Shown: positions 33,142-45,349 of the stretch, piece after piece
Layout: the number at the start of each line of letters is the position of its first letter
Numbering within the stretch: the first letter of the stretch is position 1
Assembly: GCA_964030785.1 (NCBI GenBank)
Contig: OZ034976.1
Coordinates: 1,178,001 to 1,242,000, forward strand
Source of the DNA: Siderastrea siderea
Taxonomy: Eukaryota; Cnidaria; Anthozoa; Scleractinia; Rhizangiidae
DNA length: 64,000 nucleotides
Reading direction: 5' to 3'
Notes under the pieces: generated by a model
The model's input: the letters and a program-made list of their open reading frames with translations, nothing else
What the model was told of the DNA's origin: nothing
Databases searched by the model: none
Translations under genes and position numbers: made by a program

Positions 33142-33404
33142 AACCTCTCCAATTTCTTCCATAACCGCCGTCGAGCATTCTTCAGGTCTTTTCCTTGTAG
33201 CAACAATCTTTTACAAGAAATGTCTTCAAAAGACTTCATCCTAAGGATGCATGTAAGTTACCGGCCTCAAAATCGAGCGTACAAACGATTAAAAAAAATC
33301 GAAAATATTTCAAAATAAAGCTTCCTTACTTTTACAATATTGTCTCTTGATGTGTCCTGGTGGGGTAAAAGCAGGTTTGTCGCTTATGTCACTCGAGGTC
33401 CTCT
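33142..33404 (+). repeat. Tandem duplication, left copy, part 3
   Basis: It matches 34749-35075: ctctccaatttcttc, aaccgccgtcgag, cttcaaaagacttcatccta, gtcctggtggggtaaaagca, gaggtcctctca. It lies right of the Mutator-like element. Confidence 0.9.
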
Positions 33405-33406
33405 CA

Positions 33407-33475
33407 ATAGACCATTTTCATTATGACGTCACACGCGCTAAGGTTTCTGGTAGTTGTAGTAAAGGTCGCGCCCAG
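33407..33475 (+). repeat. Inverted repeat arm with TGACGTCA
   Basis: atagaccattttcattatga then cgtcacacgcgctaaggttt is the inverse of the sequences ending at 35242 and 35411. It contains the palindrome TGACGTCA at 33424-33431, a consensus CRE/ATF half-site pair. Together with the right arms it bounds the right copy of the duplication, which may therefore be a transposon. Confidence 0.7.
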
Positions 33476-33489
33476 TGTTGCGCGACCGC

Positions 33490-35075
33490 GGGAAAGTGTC
33501 AAAAAATCAGCAGGAGCGCCATGTCGGCCAAGGCAAGCTACCAGGTGTTTTACAAAGTTATGTGCTCGATTGCCATAAAAATTAAAAGAAATTCAGCGTG
33601 GAGTTTTTTATGTTTTTTTTCGATAAACGAGGAATTGCGAAGTGTTGTTAACGAACATTTCAATGGAAAACTCTTTTCCCAAATTCTGGATACCGAGTGT
33701 GTAGCAGGGAAATGTGTCAATGTGCCAATATAATTTCCCTCATGAGAAAAAGAATCGAACGGGAGGAGGGAGTATCTGAGATAGGAGATATAGAACAATT
33801 AGAACAGTTTTTAAATAACAGAACCAAATGGAGATCAAAGCAATAAAAGTTTTATATCTAGCATAGTTTGACATAGTGCAAAACAAACAACTAACCCAGT
33901 GAAATGCTTTGAGCGACTCGCTCTGAGATTTAATAAAAACAAAACAAAGCAAATACATTTTAACAATATTTCGCTTTGAGTGCATCGGCAGTTCTAAGTT
34001 AAGTCATTGAAATGGGAGAGAAATACCATTCACTACTACAAGTTAACGCAAATCATGTAAAGATGATTAAAATATTCCGTCAACTGAAAAAGCAAGCAAT
34101 GTTATTCGCACTAAGACGGCCGAACGATTTTTTGCGTTCAAACAACCCAATGTGCAGTACCAAAGAAAATCAAATTTGGCTTGAGAAACAACGCTAACTC
34201 AGTCTAGAATAGTTTCTATTACCATTTTTTTGAATTATTTTACCATTTTGAGAAATAAGACATAAGCTTAATAAACAAAACCTACAAAGACAAAACCTTG
34301 AAAGTTTATACGCACAACTGACATTTTCTCGCCAAGATTAACAAATGCAATTGCAATATCAGATCGCTTATTTTAATTTTAATACGAAATTCCATGAAAA
34401 GACAAACAGAGGAAAAGGGAAAACAAGCCTTCAGGTATGAAAAAAATATTAAGAATAGCACTTGCTGTCCTGGGAAAGCAAAATGCCTCGAGTACAATTC
34501 CACTTAACTTGACACTGTTTTGTGCCAAATTTCTGCAAGTTTTTTAAACATTTCAAGAAAGGTATTGTAAATGTGGATTCGCTCTGAGTTAAAAAATTCT
34601 TACGAAGTCAATCCACAGTCAAATATGTAATTTTCCAATGGTTGAAGTCGGAGAAATACTTAAAATCGATCGTTGTCCTTGGAAATAAAAACGACACTGG
34701 CAATATTTACAGTCTGTTCTCGAACAAGGATTTCTTTGCTCTATTAAACCTCTCCAATTTCTTCTATATAAACCGCCGTCGAGTATTCTTCAGGGCTTTT
34801 CCTTGTAGCAACAAGCTTTTAAAAGAAATGCCTTCAAAAGACTTCATCCTATTGCTAAGGATGCATGTACAGCATGTAAAATTACTGGCCTGAAAATCGA
34901 GTGTACAAGAAGCCCACCGCTAAAAAAGTTTTGTATAAACGCACCGAGTGCGAAGCGATTGAAAAAAACTCTGCAAAAAAAAAAAAGCTTCCTTACTCTT
35001 ACATTGTTGTCTCTTGATGTGTCCTGGTGGGGTAAAAGCAGGTTTGTCGCTTATGTCACTCGAGGTCCTCTCAGT
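33490..35075 (+). repeat. Tandem duplication, right copy (uninterrupted, 1.6 kb)
   Basis: A full-length copy of the unit that is broken in the left copy (25845-26732, 31325-31709, 33142-33404). It preserves the empty insertion sites of the Ngaro element (34370/34371) and of the Mutator-like element (near 34757). No coding sense is seen; the short open frames differ between the copies. Confidence 0.9.
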
Positions 35076-35411
35076 TATGCACATTATAGATAAGTATGAG
35101 CGACCAACTCGGCCGCCATTGCATTGCATGTGTTTTTGTGGATTATTTTGAATTTTCCCGCGATTGAGCGACCCTGGGCGCAATCTTTACTACAACTACC
35201 AGAAACCTTTGCGTGTGTGACGTCATAATGAAAATGGTCTATTATGCTCATTATAGACGTGATACGATCGACCAACTCGGCTGCCATTGCATTGCATGTG
35301 TTTTTGTGGATTATTTTGAATTTTCCCGCGATTGAGCTACCCTGTGTGCGATCTTTACTACAACTACCAGAAACCTTTGCGTGTGTGACGTCATAATGAA
35401 AATGGTCTATT
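35075..35411 (+). repeat. Two tandem 168-bp repeats ending in the inverted arm
   Basis: Copies 35075-35242 and 35243-35411 share gaccaactcggc, ccattgcattgcatgtgttt, ttgtggattattttgaattt and ctacaactaccagaaacctt. Each ends in the inverse of 33407-33475, with TGACGTCA at 35218-35225 and 35386-35393. Confidence 0.85.
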
Positions 35412-38288
35412 GTGCCAAGGTTTACCGTGTTTTCAATAGAAGTGCTACGACAATTGTCGTTTTGATATCGTGGGCGCTCTCGTGCGGGGCCGACTAATTA
35501 CGAAAAGTGTCTTCACCTTAGTGAATGAGTGACACATTTGCATATCGCAAGAGCCCACAAAAACTCATTCCTACGCTACGCATATCCACGAGTTAAAAAT
35601 GGAAGAAACTATGTAGCGCCTATGTTTAGAATATAACTCGAAACTTTGTTCTATGGGCGCTGAAATCAAAGTTCAAATGAACCAGACGTTTCGAGGCTGC
35701 TGTCTCTTCTTCAGTGGTCAAGACGCAACAACGTTTCAAGAGAAAGTAATATACCACTACCGTCACTCAAATTTTAAACATTTTTTTTGTAAGATCTAAG
35801 AACACTTTTACGGCAGGATTACCTTCACTTGTTTCATAAATCAGTTAAATTCGCTTCATTATAGGTTGAGACTGACGAATTAACAAAATTGTCCAAGAAC
35901 AAGCCTTGAAAAGTTTTTCGTTAAAAGAATTTATTAACTGTAAACATGAAATTAAAGTGTGCAATACTTTCACGCAGCATTTTTGACGCTGTTCTGGTTG
36001 CTTAGACGAGCATCCATTAGAAAGAAAATCTGTTTGGTAGTAATTTGCTGCCCCAGTGTTTATTGCGCAATAAAACCAAAGGGTGGTTAAAATTCTGTGA
36101 AAGGCTATTGAAATAAATGCTGTTAAGCAAACCGTCCTGTACTGCTTTCTGTTTGATTTCGGCAACGTTTTTTTTCTTTTTTGCAAGCTGTACCTGTATA
36201 AGTGTATATATAAAGGTGTAAACAATGTCGTTCATATGAATAAAAAGATAAAATTACCTCGAGATAACGACTTGACTTCACCGATAAAGTGGTCTCTCAC
36301 AAACAAAAATTTCACAATTTATTTTGTCTCACCAAATAGCGTAATAACTTTTGTAAAAATTGAAGTAAATAAACGCCTCTAGGAGAAACATGAATTAGTC
36401 TATTTTGTAGCTCGTTCTCATGCTTTGTGTTGATGTCTTCATTCGAGAGCAAAGTTCATAACATTTACCTGCCTGTCATGCTAAATTCGTTCCTTATTTG
36501 GGTAAGGTTACACTGTATCTTATTTTTGACTAAAACAATCATCAGCACTATCACAAAAAACTCAAACAGATGAAAATTTAATGAGATGTGCCTTCTGTTT
36601 TCATGGGTTCTTAAATGAATGTCGAAATTAATTCATGTTTGTTTTGGCAATATTAATAAGCTAGTAAATCTATCCATTGTTTCAATAACTGCTTGCTTGG
36701 CATTGTAGCAAGACGATCCACTGTTTCTATATTTTATCTGGCAAATCTATCAATAATTTTCTTTCTTAAGATATTGCTGCTAATCTATCCATTGTTTCAG
36801 TATTTTTATATCTGGAAAATCTAACCGTTGTTTCAACAATATTTTAACGGGAATGAAGGCTGTAAAAGTTATTACGACAATTTTAATCCTACAACGTTTT
36901 CAGATTTTTTCTTTGTGGTCTTTCTTCATCCCACTTTTGAAGTAAAAGCTAAGAATTGCCCTCCCGAAATATGAAAGTACCACTGAAGAGAACTCTCTTT
37001 AGAATTTAATAAAAGTGAACGTGGTGGTAAATGGTTGGAGACTACACAAGGACTACACAAGGAGAAAAGTATATAATATTCCTTAAGCTTCCTGTATGTG
37101 ATTAGGCTAGCCACTTACACTTACAATCTTAAAATTCACTTACCGTTATCAGTATATGGACAGCAGTGGCAAGTGTCAGAAGGACTTTTACTGCTTTACA
37201 TGTTGAAAATAATAAAGCACAAGGCCGTTCCCAAACGTGGCACTCAGCCACTCACCGCCCACTCCTCCCGCCTTTGCACACGCGTACGCATCTGGCAAAC
37301 CTGAGGCTCCCAGGCGTATATTGGCTTCTTCAAAACCCTTAAGAATATTGGTAATGCTATTAAGTAAATTTAATAGATAATAATGGGGCATCCATTTTTG
37401 TATGTGAAGTGAACTTAGGATTCCATTGAAAGGTTTTCGTGAGAAAAGACAGAGGTATTTAGTTTTAAAGATTTCCATTTTATCATGAAAAATTGCTTCC
37501 ACTCTAACAGTCTGTGGACAACAGAGTTCCCCCAATTTGTAGATGCAATCCCAGCACATCCAAATAAACGCAACATGTCATTCTTTATCCATTGTCTTTA
37601 TTACTCAATACTTGAGGATGGGTTCAGACGAAATAAAAGGTATTATATTCTACAGGGCTTAGCGTTCTCTCCATAGCTGGCCCTATGAAATTCATTTGGT
37701 TGTATGCCGTTCATAAAAGATTTCACCTGTCTGAACATATGCATGATACCCTACTCCCCTTATAGAATTCTTTGAAACCACATGAGATTAGAGAATGATG
37801 TCTTCACTAACATAAACAAAGCTTCATTCACATAAAAAAAAGTTTGAAAATTTGCTACGCAAAATTGATCAAGAGAGTTTACAAAGTAATAGAAAACTCT
37901 GTGGCGACTAGGCACTCTGAAAAAAACCTTTATACTGTCTAAAACTCAGTTATTGCAGAATTATTTTTGAAGAACGTCTGTTTTGTGAAGCAAAAAATAG
38001 CAACGGGGCGGCTGACTTGTAGCCGTTCTTTCGATGCCGCCATTTTATACTGTAAATTTCCACTTTCGAAAATAATCCCTTCCCCACTCCCCCAAATGTC
38101 ATTCGCAAAAAGCCCTCCGATAATAAGCACCCCTCCCCTCAACCGAATGTGAGCATCCAGGAACGGTAATAGAAGTTTAATTCCTCCACCTCGTACCTAC
38201 ATTCCCTCGGGCATTTTCATATTCTAATATTCTCCCAGCTTCCGGTAAGGGGGCGTTACCGCCATCCGGGACTTCATTTCCCAGGTTC
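35412..38288. other. Gene-free stretch
   Basis: Nothing recognisable. The open frames here have no domain or convincing exon borders. It is AT-rich throughout. Confidence 0.5.
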
Positions 38289-38292
38289 TTAA

Positions 38293-38939
38293 GGTGATTC
38301 CATCGAAAAAGAAGTTGTAATGAGAATTTGTTGAAACTTTGCAGAGTTACTAACTACACCTAGTAAATTAAAAAAATAAAATAAAAAGAGGGGGTCACCG
38401 TGCCTGATTTCACGTTACGGGGCTGTAGTATATAGGTAGTTTGCTATCTTTAGACAGCAATATTTAAAAAACCTATCCTTGTACTAGAGACACCCATTAC
38501 TTCAACAAAGTTATAACTGGCAATGAAATATAAGCATAATTCTTATGATAGAAGTACAATGTTACAGTAAAACGTCTTAAAATTGCCATAACAATGAAAC
38601 TAATTTGAAATAATAGGCAAGTCGAGCGTCTGCACGGTTCCAGTGAAACGCCTAAAATCTGACTGTAACAGTGAATCAACCGGAATATTTCAAAATTGAC
38701 TAATGAAAAATTCTTCAAATTTGAATATCTCATGTAAAGTCGTATTTTCTTTAAATAAATGGAATAAAAAAGTGGGGTCACCGAGTTCGTTTGGAAGAAA
38801 ATGACCATTTATTTCTCTGAACAGCTCAGCTTCCATAGAAAACCTATCAAGTCCCGAACGCGCGCGCGCTCGTGCGCGCGCTAATCACGCAATAAATGAT
38901 GCGCAGAAAGGATGCGCAATGCAATTGAATGGAATCACC
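38293..38939. mobile_element. TTAA-flanked MITE (647 bp)
   Basis: It begins ggtgattccat and ends with the exact inverse atggaatcacc. TTAA lies on both sides (38289-38292, 38940-38943), as for piggyBac or Kolobok-type insertions. An inner GC palindrome (gcgcgcgcgctcgtgcgcgc) sits near the right end. There is no coding capacity. Confidence 0.8.
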
Positions 38940-38943
38940 TTAA

Positions 38944-39950
38944 GTCATGCAAGCGAGGCAAGAGTCCTTTTCACTCGCTCTTCCAAGCACGTCAAGAGAA
39001 ATTCTCCCTCCCTCCCTCTTGATATTTTTCTGTTATTGCATGGAGGGTGTGCCCTCACCTTTGCTGGGTTAATATCCTGTAATGGGGGCTTTACCAGCTT
39101 TCTGAGCTTGATTTAAATAAACGGCCAGGCCCGTGGCCAAAATTTATCCCATACAGATGTTTCAATATTTGTGTCCCAGCAAACAGAGCTCACCCAAAGC
39201 AACACCTTGCCTTCAATCATGTGGTATAAGACAAGGAACATGAAGCGTAAAGTACAATTTCTGCCTTGTCTTTTTGCTGATTTCCTGAGCTAGGAGAAGT
39301 GAGCAAAGAACTGCAAAAAATGCACATCTATCGCGTACACCAAGCTTGCAAGCTTGACACATCGCATGGACTTTTTGACAGCATATATGGCATGCATCAG
39401 CTTCAAACCAGTTGAGAACCAGTTTAAAACCAGTATTTTTAATTAATTTGTCCAAAATCCTGAATGGCAGCAGATCAAAGAATCATAAGGTTCCCCCCAA
39501 GTTTACCTCTTCGTCCGCCGAACCATAGGGCGACCAAGAAAACTCTGATTGCGTGGTAGTAGGATAATGTCTGCTGGTAATGCTTTTAGCGGTTTACGAG
39601 TCATCCAGGTGTTCTTATTGAGCGGTCACTGGGAATTCGACAGAATAAACGTAACAGATATGTCACAAAGGCTGAAGCATACAATTTATTAGCAACAATT
39701 TCTATAACTCGTGTTGTCTTTAAGAGATTACTTGTATGTAACTTTAGGTAAAAATGAAAGAACCTCACGGTCTTAAAGCGATTTCAGAAAGTTATTTTAA
39801 CTTCAAAACTAAGTTCAAAATAATCCTATGTGGCTATTTTAACTCCTGAATTTGACTTCGTATCGGAGGTCAAAATAACTCCAAACGCCAAATGTACTTA
39901 TCAGTTTTAATCATTATGGGGTTAAATAATTGAGCTTCTTTTTTGAGTAA
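38944..39950. other. Gene-free stretch
   Basis: No gene or clear repeat seen. A minus-strand open frame at 39213-39455 is Cys-containing but has no recognisable motif or splice borders. Confidence 0.45.
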
Positions 39951-39959
39951 CAATTACCC

Positions 39960-41110
39960 CAAAATAAAGAAACTCGGGTTGACTTAATGCCGCTTCAGAA
40001 GTTAATTCAACTCCCTTACAACAAAAGTCTCGCACTAAACTGAACAACAATTTATGTTCTCATATTTCAAACGTGCATAACACAAGTTAATAAACAGTCA
40101 CTATATTAAGGACCCTACGTAATACTGGACAATACTCTCACAGACCACACAACTACGGCTTAGCTAAAAAGTCTCCGCAATACCTGTATTCCTAAAGAAT
40201 ACAAGTTCTTAAAGAAACTGTACTGCCAGGACTCAATTTGACTCCTTTTCAGAAGTCACGTCAACTCTTTAAAAATTACCGCGTGGTCAAATTGGGCAAA
40301 CGTCTTGCACTAATAACACAACAATAGTTTCTGTTAAAATAGTAACTATTATCAAAGAACCTATCTAATACTGTCACGGACCACGTAACTTTGGCCTAGC
40401 TAGGTCTCCGCAACACGTGTATTCCTAAAGAATACAAGTTTCTTAATAAAGAAACTGCACTACCAGGAGTTAATCCCGGGGGGGCACTCAGAAGATGCTC
40501 AGGTAGGGAGGTGTGACCCTGTTTAAGACAAAAAATCTCTGATTTTGCTACCCTGTTTAAGACAGATTTCAGATTTTTTTGTACCCTAGCCTGTCTAAGA
40601 CATTTGACCCAACATCATACCCGTCCTTACGGCGAGAATGGACTACTCAGAGACTGTTTCCCATTTCAATATGCTGTACATTGGCAAACTGGTAAAAAAT
40701 CGGCTTTTTGTGAGGGTTCTGTAGATTAATGAATACATAAGGTCGTTTAATGATACCCTGTTTAAGACAAAAATTGATAAAATCGATACCCCGTTCAAGA
40801 CAAGACCCTCTGAAAACCATACCCTATCGGGCCGCACGTCCCCGTTAAGGCCATATAAGGGAGTACCCCCCTGGGAGTTAATATGACCCCTCTTCAGAAG
40901 TTATTTCAATTCTTTCAAAATTACTGCATGGAGAACTAGGACAAAAGTCTCGCACTAAACTGAATAAAAGCTTATGTTCTCTTATTTCAAACGTGCATAA
41001 CACAACTTAATCCATCTAAAATAACAAAGAACTAAAATTATCAAAGAACCTATGTAATGGACTGTCACAGACTACACAACTACGGCTTAGCTGGGTCTCC
41101 ACAACACAAA
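39960..41110 (+). repeat. Degenerate tandem repeat, three ~230-bp units
   Basis: Units at about 39980-40230, 40231-40470 and 40876-41110 share cagaagtta or agaagtcac, caaagaacctatctaatact-like sequence, cacaactacggcttagct, and gtattcctaaagaatacaag (first two units). A MITE separates the second and third units. Confidence 0.7.
40475..40874. mobile_element. MITE with 8-bp target duplication (hAT-like), 400 bp
   Basis: The left end cccgggggggcactc is mirrored by the right end gagtacccccctgg. gagttaat flanks both sides (40467-40474 and 40875-40882), an 8-bp target duplication typical of hAT elements. Inside, accctgtttaagacaa recurs several times. Confidence 0.75.
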
Positions 41111-42065
41111 TAAAAAAGGAAAGCCCTAGCAATTACGCTCTTCTCACTCTGGAAAGCATTTCTTTTACAATATTTGCTATTTTGTTTTTGTGGGTATTAC
41201 TGCTTCTGTTTTGGCAGGAATGGTGGCAACCACAGAACTGAGTTGATAATCACAAGAACATGCCCCCATGATACTACGACTTAGTACAAAAAGTCTTTGA
41301 AATGCCACTCATATTTCTAGCCGGACATACAGTATAAGTCCTCTCCTGACTTGATAATTAGGCGCCTGTAAATAAAACAGTAAACTGCAGTAAGTAAACA
41401 AAGAAATGATGTAATGTGATTGAAAAAAACTTATAGCACGCGTTTATTAGTGTAAGGTTTCTGTCGATACTGAGATTTTCAATGTCAATGGGTTTGATTG
41501 CTACGTGAGCCAAAGGTGAAATAGTTTATATAAAAATAATAGATTGGCGTATTCTGGTTTATGTCTGTCGAGGCCTGGGAAATGCACACTGTCTTAACAT
41601 CTTGTAGCGTCACAATATCAGTCAAGGTATCCAAAACTAGAACATATATAACGACGGCAGTTTCTAACTATGATTCAACTCATAGCATCTTCCCCTACCT
41701 GCCTTCGCAATGTAGTATTCCGTGTTGGCAAGTAGTCATCTACTGATGTAGATTACATTTTGTGTGTGCTGAGGAAGGAGGAGGGTGGGGGCTTGGGTAA
41801 GTAGTTTTTAACTTAACTTAAAACCTGCAAACACTCCATTGCATAAGGTGCCTTTTTCGTTGCTTTTTACGTTTGACCATTTTAATAAGAATGTATCTTT
41901 CTGTGAGGAACCGCATACATACAAGCAAGAAAGAAGCTTTCCTTAAACCAAAAAGAAAATATACAAAATGGTAAATACTAACCCAAGACCAACACCGACT
42001 TTAAGTTCTCGTTTCTGTTAAGTAAAAGGCGTTCTTATGCTATTGTTCAAATTCTAAAGAACATT
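41111..42065. other. Gene-free stretch downstream of the CHAT exon
   Basis: No open frame with a recognisable domain. If the TPR-CHAT gene is spliced at the donor at 42073, its next exon should lie on the minus strand here or further left. I could not identify one. Confidence 0.4.
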
Positions 42066-44870
42066 TTACTTACAAGACTCAGAAGATTGGTTTCCAAATT
42101 CCAGCCTGACGTCATCGCCAATCAGTACAAATGGGGCCCAGTACTTCACGGCACAGAACTTCTCTGAATCTTGAAGGGTTTTCATAGCCTGGTGAAGAGC
42201 GAAATTGGCCTTTTCTCCATCTGCCAGTTGTTGATAAAAACTTTTCATGAACACCATGGTGGCCTCGTCAGAAATTCCCCAAAGTGTCGCCAGAACAGAA
42301 CGAGCACCGGCAGCCAGGAAAGCCCGAGCAATACCAACCACACCCTCAGACTTCACCTCTCCGCGACCACTATGACAACAACTGAGCACAACAAGCCTTG
42401 CTCGTAGACCAGCTGCTAGCACATCTGACATTTTTAGAATGTAGTCTTCCTCTTTAGGTATCAGGTTTTTTGATCCTTGCTCTGTATTATTTTCCCACCC
42501 AGCATTTGGAGCCAATGCAATTTCTCCGGTCTCCTTGTTTCCATGCGCTGCAATGTGAACCAAGGCAACTGACGCCATTTTTTCCAGCACTTTCTTTTTC
42601 GTTGCTTCTGTTCCCGTAAATGGTGAAACCTTTAGAATTCTCCCTATCATCTTTACCTCCATTTTGGCGCATGGCAACGGGCAGTACGTTGGCTTTCCTC
42701 CCTTGGTAACCTTCTCCAGACACGGATCTCCGACGAGCAGTACACCACTCTTGCTGTGGTAGTCCTTCGGGGAATCCACAATCAGTTTTAAACTGGTTAA
42801 CGAGGGTACAGTGCGGATTCGTTTAGATTGGCTCAAAGCAGAAAATGGCGCTAAGCACAATGGACCATCTGGGACAATGACCAAATCATCACCATGACAC
42901 AAGTCTGCAATGGGGCCAATAATTGCATCATGTAATGGCTGTAATGAGTCGATGGTGCACTTGGAAGTCTGTGCTGGTTCCTCCTCAACCCCTCTTTTGG
43001 AATCATCAGCTGGTTCTAACGAACGATTCTCGCATCTAACACCAACACCAGCTCCAATTTTCTTCAGAGTAGTTTCCAACAAGGCGGTAATGGAATATCT
43101 GTTTCCCTTTCTCCCACCTACCTCCATTCGCCGAAGCTCAAACTTGTTTTCCTTTTTGATAACCCAGAATACGATTGTGTTGCGTTCAATTCCTATAAAC
43201 AATTTTTGTGTGGAAAAGTCGTTGGAGATGTAAGAAATTGTCTCTTTAGTTTCAAGCGAAGGTAATGAAAGTGTTGTTAATCCATATTGTACTTTTAAGG
43301 CATCGACCAAAGCCTGTGCTCGACCTCGCTCGGCGGCAAACAAAGCCTCACCAGTCATATCCAGATGATTTAACAGAGTATGCCACAAACTCTTGAACAC
43401 ATCACAATATGTGTCGTGGAAACTTATTTTCCAGGCATCTTCAGACCTAAGACTAGCTCTCAAGATATCAAAAACATCTACGCTAGATTGGAAAGATTCC
43501 TTGGCCTTTTGGAATTTACAGAGGTTATGATAAGTAGTGCCGAGATAATAATAGGCTAATCCTTCAGAAACCTTAGCGCCCACTTCTTTGGTTACTGACA
43601 GGGCTTTATTGTGGTACTCTAGGGCCTCATCGAGTCTTTCTAGCATATCGTAACAATTGCCTAGATATACATAGACTATTCCCTCTCCAGCCCTATCGCC
43701 AACTTCTTTGGCTATTGTCAGGTCTTTATTGTAGTACTCTATGGCTTCTTCAGATCTTCCTAGGCTGTGATAAACATTGCCGAGACCGCAATAAGCTTTT
43801 CCTTCTCCAGCCCTATCACCCACTTCTTTGCATATTGATAGGTATCTCTTGTGGAATTCTACGGCTTCTTCAAATCTTCCTAGGCGCCCATAAGCGATGC
43901 CGAGATTGCAATAGGCTACTCCTTCTCCAGCCTTACCGCCCACTTCTTTGGATATTGATAGGCCTTTATTGTAGAATTCAACGGCTTTTTGAAATCTTCC
44001 TAGCCTGCAATAACCGATGCCGAGACTACAATAAGCTTTCCCTTCTCCCACCTTATCGCCCACTTCTTTGGATATTGATAGGTGTTTATTGTGGAATTCT
44101 ATGGCTTCTTGAAATCTTCCAATGCTGTGATAAGCGTTGCCGAGATTGCAATAAGCATTTCCCTCTCCAGCCCTATCGCCCACTTCTTTGGTTATTGATA
44201 GGTCTTTATTGTTGAATTCTATAGCTTCTTGAAATCTTCCAATGCGGTGATAAGCGTTGCCGAGATTGCCATAAGCTTTTCCTTCTCCAGCCTTATCGCC
44301 CACTTCTTTGGATATTGATAGGTGTTTATTGTGGAATTCTATGGCTTCTTGAAATCTTCCTAGGCTGTGAGAAGCGTTGCCGAGATTACAATAGGCGAAT
44401 CCTTCTCCAGCCCTATCGCCCACTTCTTTGGATATTGATAGTTGTTTATTGTGGAATTCTATGGCTTCTTGAAATCTTCCAAAGTTGTGATAAGCGTTGC
44501 CGAGATTGCCATAAGCTTTTCCTTCTCCAGCCTTATCGCCCACTTCTTTGGATATTGATAGGTGTTTATTGTGGAATTCTATGGCTTCTTGAAATCTTCC
44601 AATGCTGTGATAAGCGTTGCCGAGATTGCAATAAGCATTTCCCTCTCCAGCCCTATCGCCCACTTCTTTGGTTATTGATAGGTCTTTATTGTTGAATTCT
44701 ATGGCTTCTTGAAATCTTCCAATGCGGTGATAAGCGTTGCCGAGATTGCCATAAGCTTTTCCTTCTCCAGCCTTATCGCCCACTTCTTTGGATATTGATA
44801 GGTGTTTATTGTGGAATTCTATGGCTTCTTGAAATCTTCCTAGGCTGTAATAAGCGTTGCCGAGTTGCAA
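42066..44870 (-). CDS. TPR-CHAT protein, C-terminal exon (TTC28-like)
   Basis: About 12 TPR units of 40 residues, each built on [20 protein letters not shown] and LSISKEVGD, are followed by a 90-residue linker and a CHAT domain, a caspase-fold peptidase domain found with TPRs. The catalytic dyad is intact: His in VHIAAHGN (codon at 42545) and Cys in LSCCHSG (codon at 42377). Other CHAT hallmarks are [40 protein letters not shown] and [10 protein letters not shown]. The last TPRs are the most diverged. The 5' edge is only where a one-base deletion breaks the frame (44864); there is no Met start. The apparent stop TAA overlaps a perfect donor (t/gtaagtaa, intron from 42073), so the exon may be spliced. 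TPR-CHAT proteins act as sensor-plus-protease in bacteria; a role in innate immunity here is inference. Confidence 0.85.
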   Translation of the reverse strand: MQLGNAYYSLGRFQEAIEFHNKHLSISKEVGDKAGEGKAYGNLGNAYHRIGRFQEAIEFNNKDLSITKEVGDRAGEGNAYCNLGNAYHSIGRFQEAIEFHNKHLSISKEVGDKAGEGKAYGNLGNAYHNFGRFQEAIEFHNKQLSISKEVGDRAGEGFAYCNLGNASHSLGRFQEAIEFHNKHLSISKEVGDKAGEGKAYGNLGNAYHRIGRFQEAIEFNNKDLSITKEVGDRAGEGNAYCNLGNAYHSIGRFQEAIEFHNKHLSISKEVGDKVGEGKAYCSLGIGYCRLGRFQKAVEFYNKGLSISKEVGGKAGEGVAYCNLGIAYGRLGRFEEAVEFHKRYLSICKEVGDRAGEGKAYCGLGNVYHSLGRSEEAIEYYNKDLTIAKEVGDRAGEGIVYVYLGNCYDMLERLDEALEYHNKALSVTKEVGAKVSEGLAYYYLGTTYHNLCKFQKAKESFQSSVDVFDILRASLRSEDAWKISFHDTYCDVFKSLWHTLLNHLDMTGEALFAAERGRAQALVDALKVQYGLTTLSLPSLETKETISYISNDFSTQKLFIGIERNTIVFWVIKKENKFELRRMEVGGRKGNRYSITALLETTLKKIGAGVGVRCENRSLEPADDSKRGVEEEPAQTSKCTIDSLQPLHDAIIGPIADLCHGDDLVIVPDGPLCLAPFSALSQSKRIRTVPSLTSLKLIVDSPKDYHSKSGVLLVGDPCLEKVTKGGKPTYCPLPCAKMEVKMIGRILKVSPFTGTEATKKKVLEKMASVALVHIAAHGNKETGEIALAPNAGWENNTEQGSKNLIPKEEDYILKMSDVLAAGLRARLVVLSCCHSGRGEVKSEGVVGIARAFLAAGARSVLATLWGISDEATMVFMKSFYQQLADGEKANFALHQAMKTLQDSEKFCAVKYWAPFVLIGDDVRLEFGNQSSESCK
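42073..42078 (-). other. Splice donor overlapping the apparent CHAT stop codon
   Basis: The minus strand reads TCT T/GT AAG TAA. GTAAGT is a perfect donor, and the apparent stop TAA is formed from its last T plus the next two bases. If used, the true C-terminus lies in another exon. Confidence 0.5.
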
Positions 44871-45349
44871 TAGGCGAATCCTTCTCCAGCCCTATCGCCC
44901 ACTTCTTTGGATATTGATAGTCGTTTATTGTGGAATTCTATGGCTTCTTGAAATCTTCCAAAGTTGTGATAAGCGTTGCCGAGATTGCCATAAGCTTTTC
45001 CTTCTCCAGCCTTATCGCCCACTTCTTTGGATATTGATAGGTGTTTATTGTGGAATTCTATGGCTTCTTGAAATCTTCCAATGCTGTGATAAGCGTTGCC
45101 GAGATTGCAATAAGCATTTCCCTCTCCAGCCCTATCGCCCACTTCTTTGGTTATTGATAGGTCTTTATTGTTGAATTCTATGGCTTCTTGAAATCTTCCA
45201 ATGCGGTGATAAGCGTTGCCGAGATTGCCATAAGCTTTTCCTTCTCCAGCCTTATCGCCCACTTCTTTGGATATTGATAGGTGTTTATTGTGGAATTCTA
45301 TGGCTTCTTGAAATCTTCCTAGGCTGTAATAAGCGTTGCCGAGTTGCAA
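44841..45349 (-). pseudogene. Frame-broken TPR block (4 units)
   Basis: Units AYYSLG, AYHRIG, AYHSIG, AYHNFG in order, then the one-base deletion (gagttg for gagattg) that turns the frame into [13 protein letters not shown]. The apparent start is only a TTG in the shifted frame. It is nearly identical to the next block. Confidence 0.8.

Noticed and set aside
35845..36235. Minus-strand open frames of 126 and 72 residues
   Set aside because: They overlap each other in different frames in AT-rich DNA with no recognisable motif.
37188..37559. 123-residue minus-strand open frame
   Set aside because: No domain, no splice borders, and no coding periodicity that I can see; likely chance or an old repeat.
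44841..44880. Recurrent frameshift as a tiny intron (acceptor-like ttattacag just after it)
   Set aside because: The only donor-like gt nearby would give an intron of about 60 bases from a non-consensus gtgggc present in all units. Copying of one deletion explains it better.
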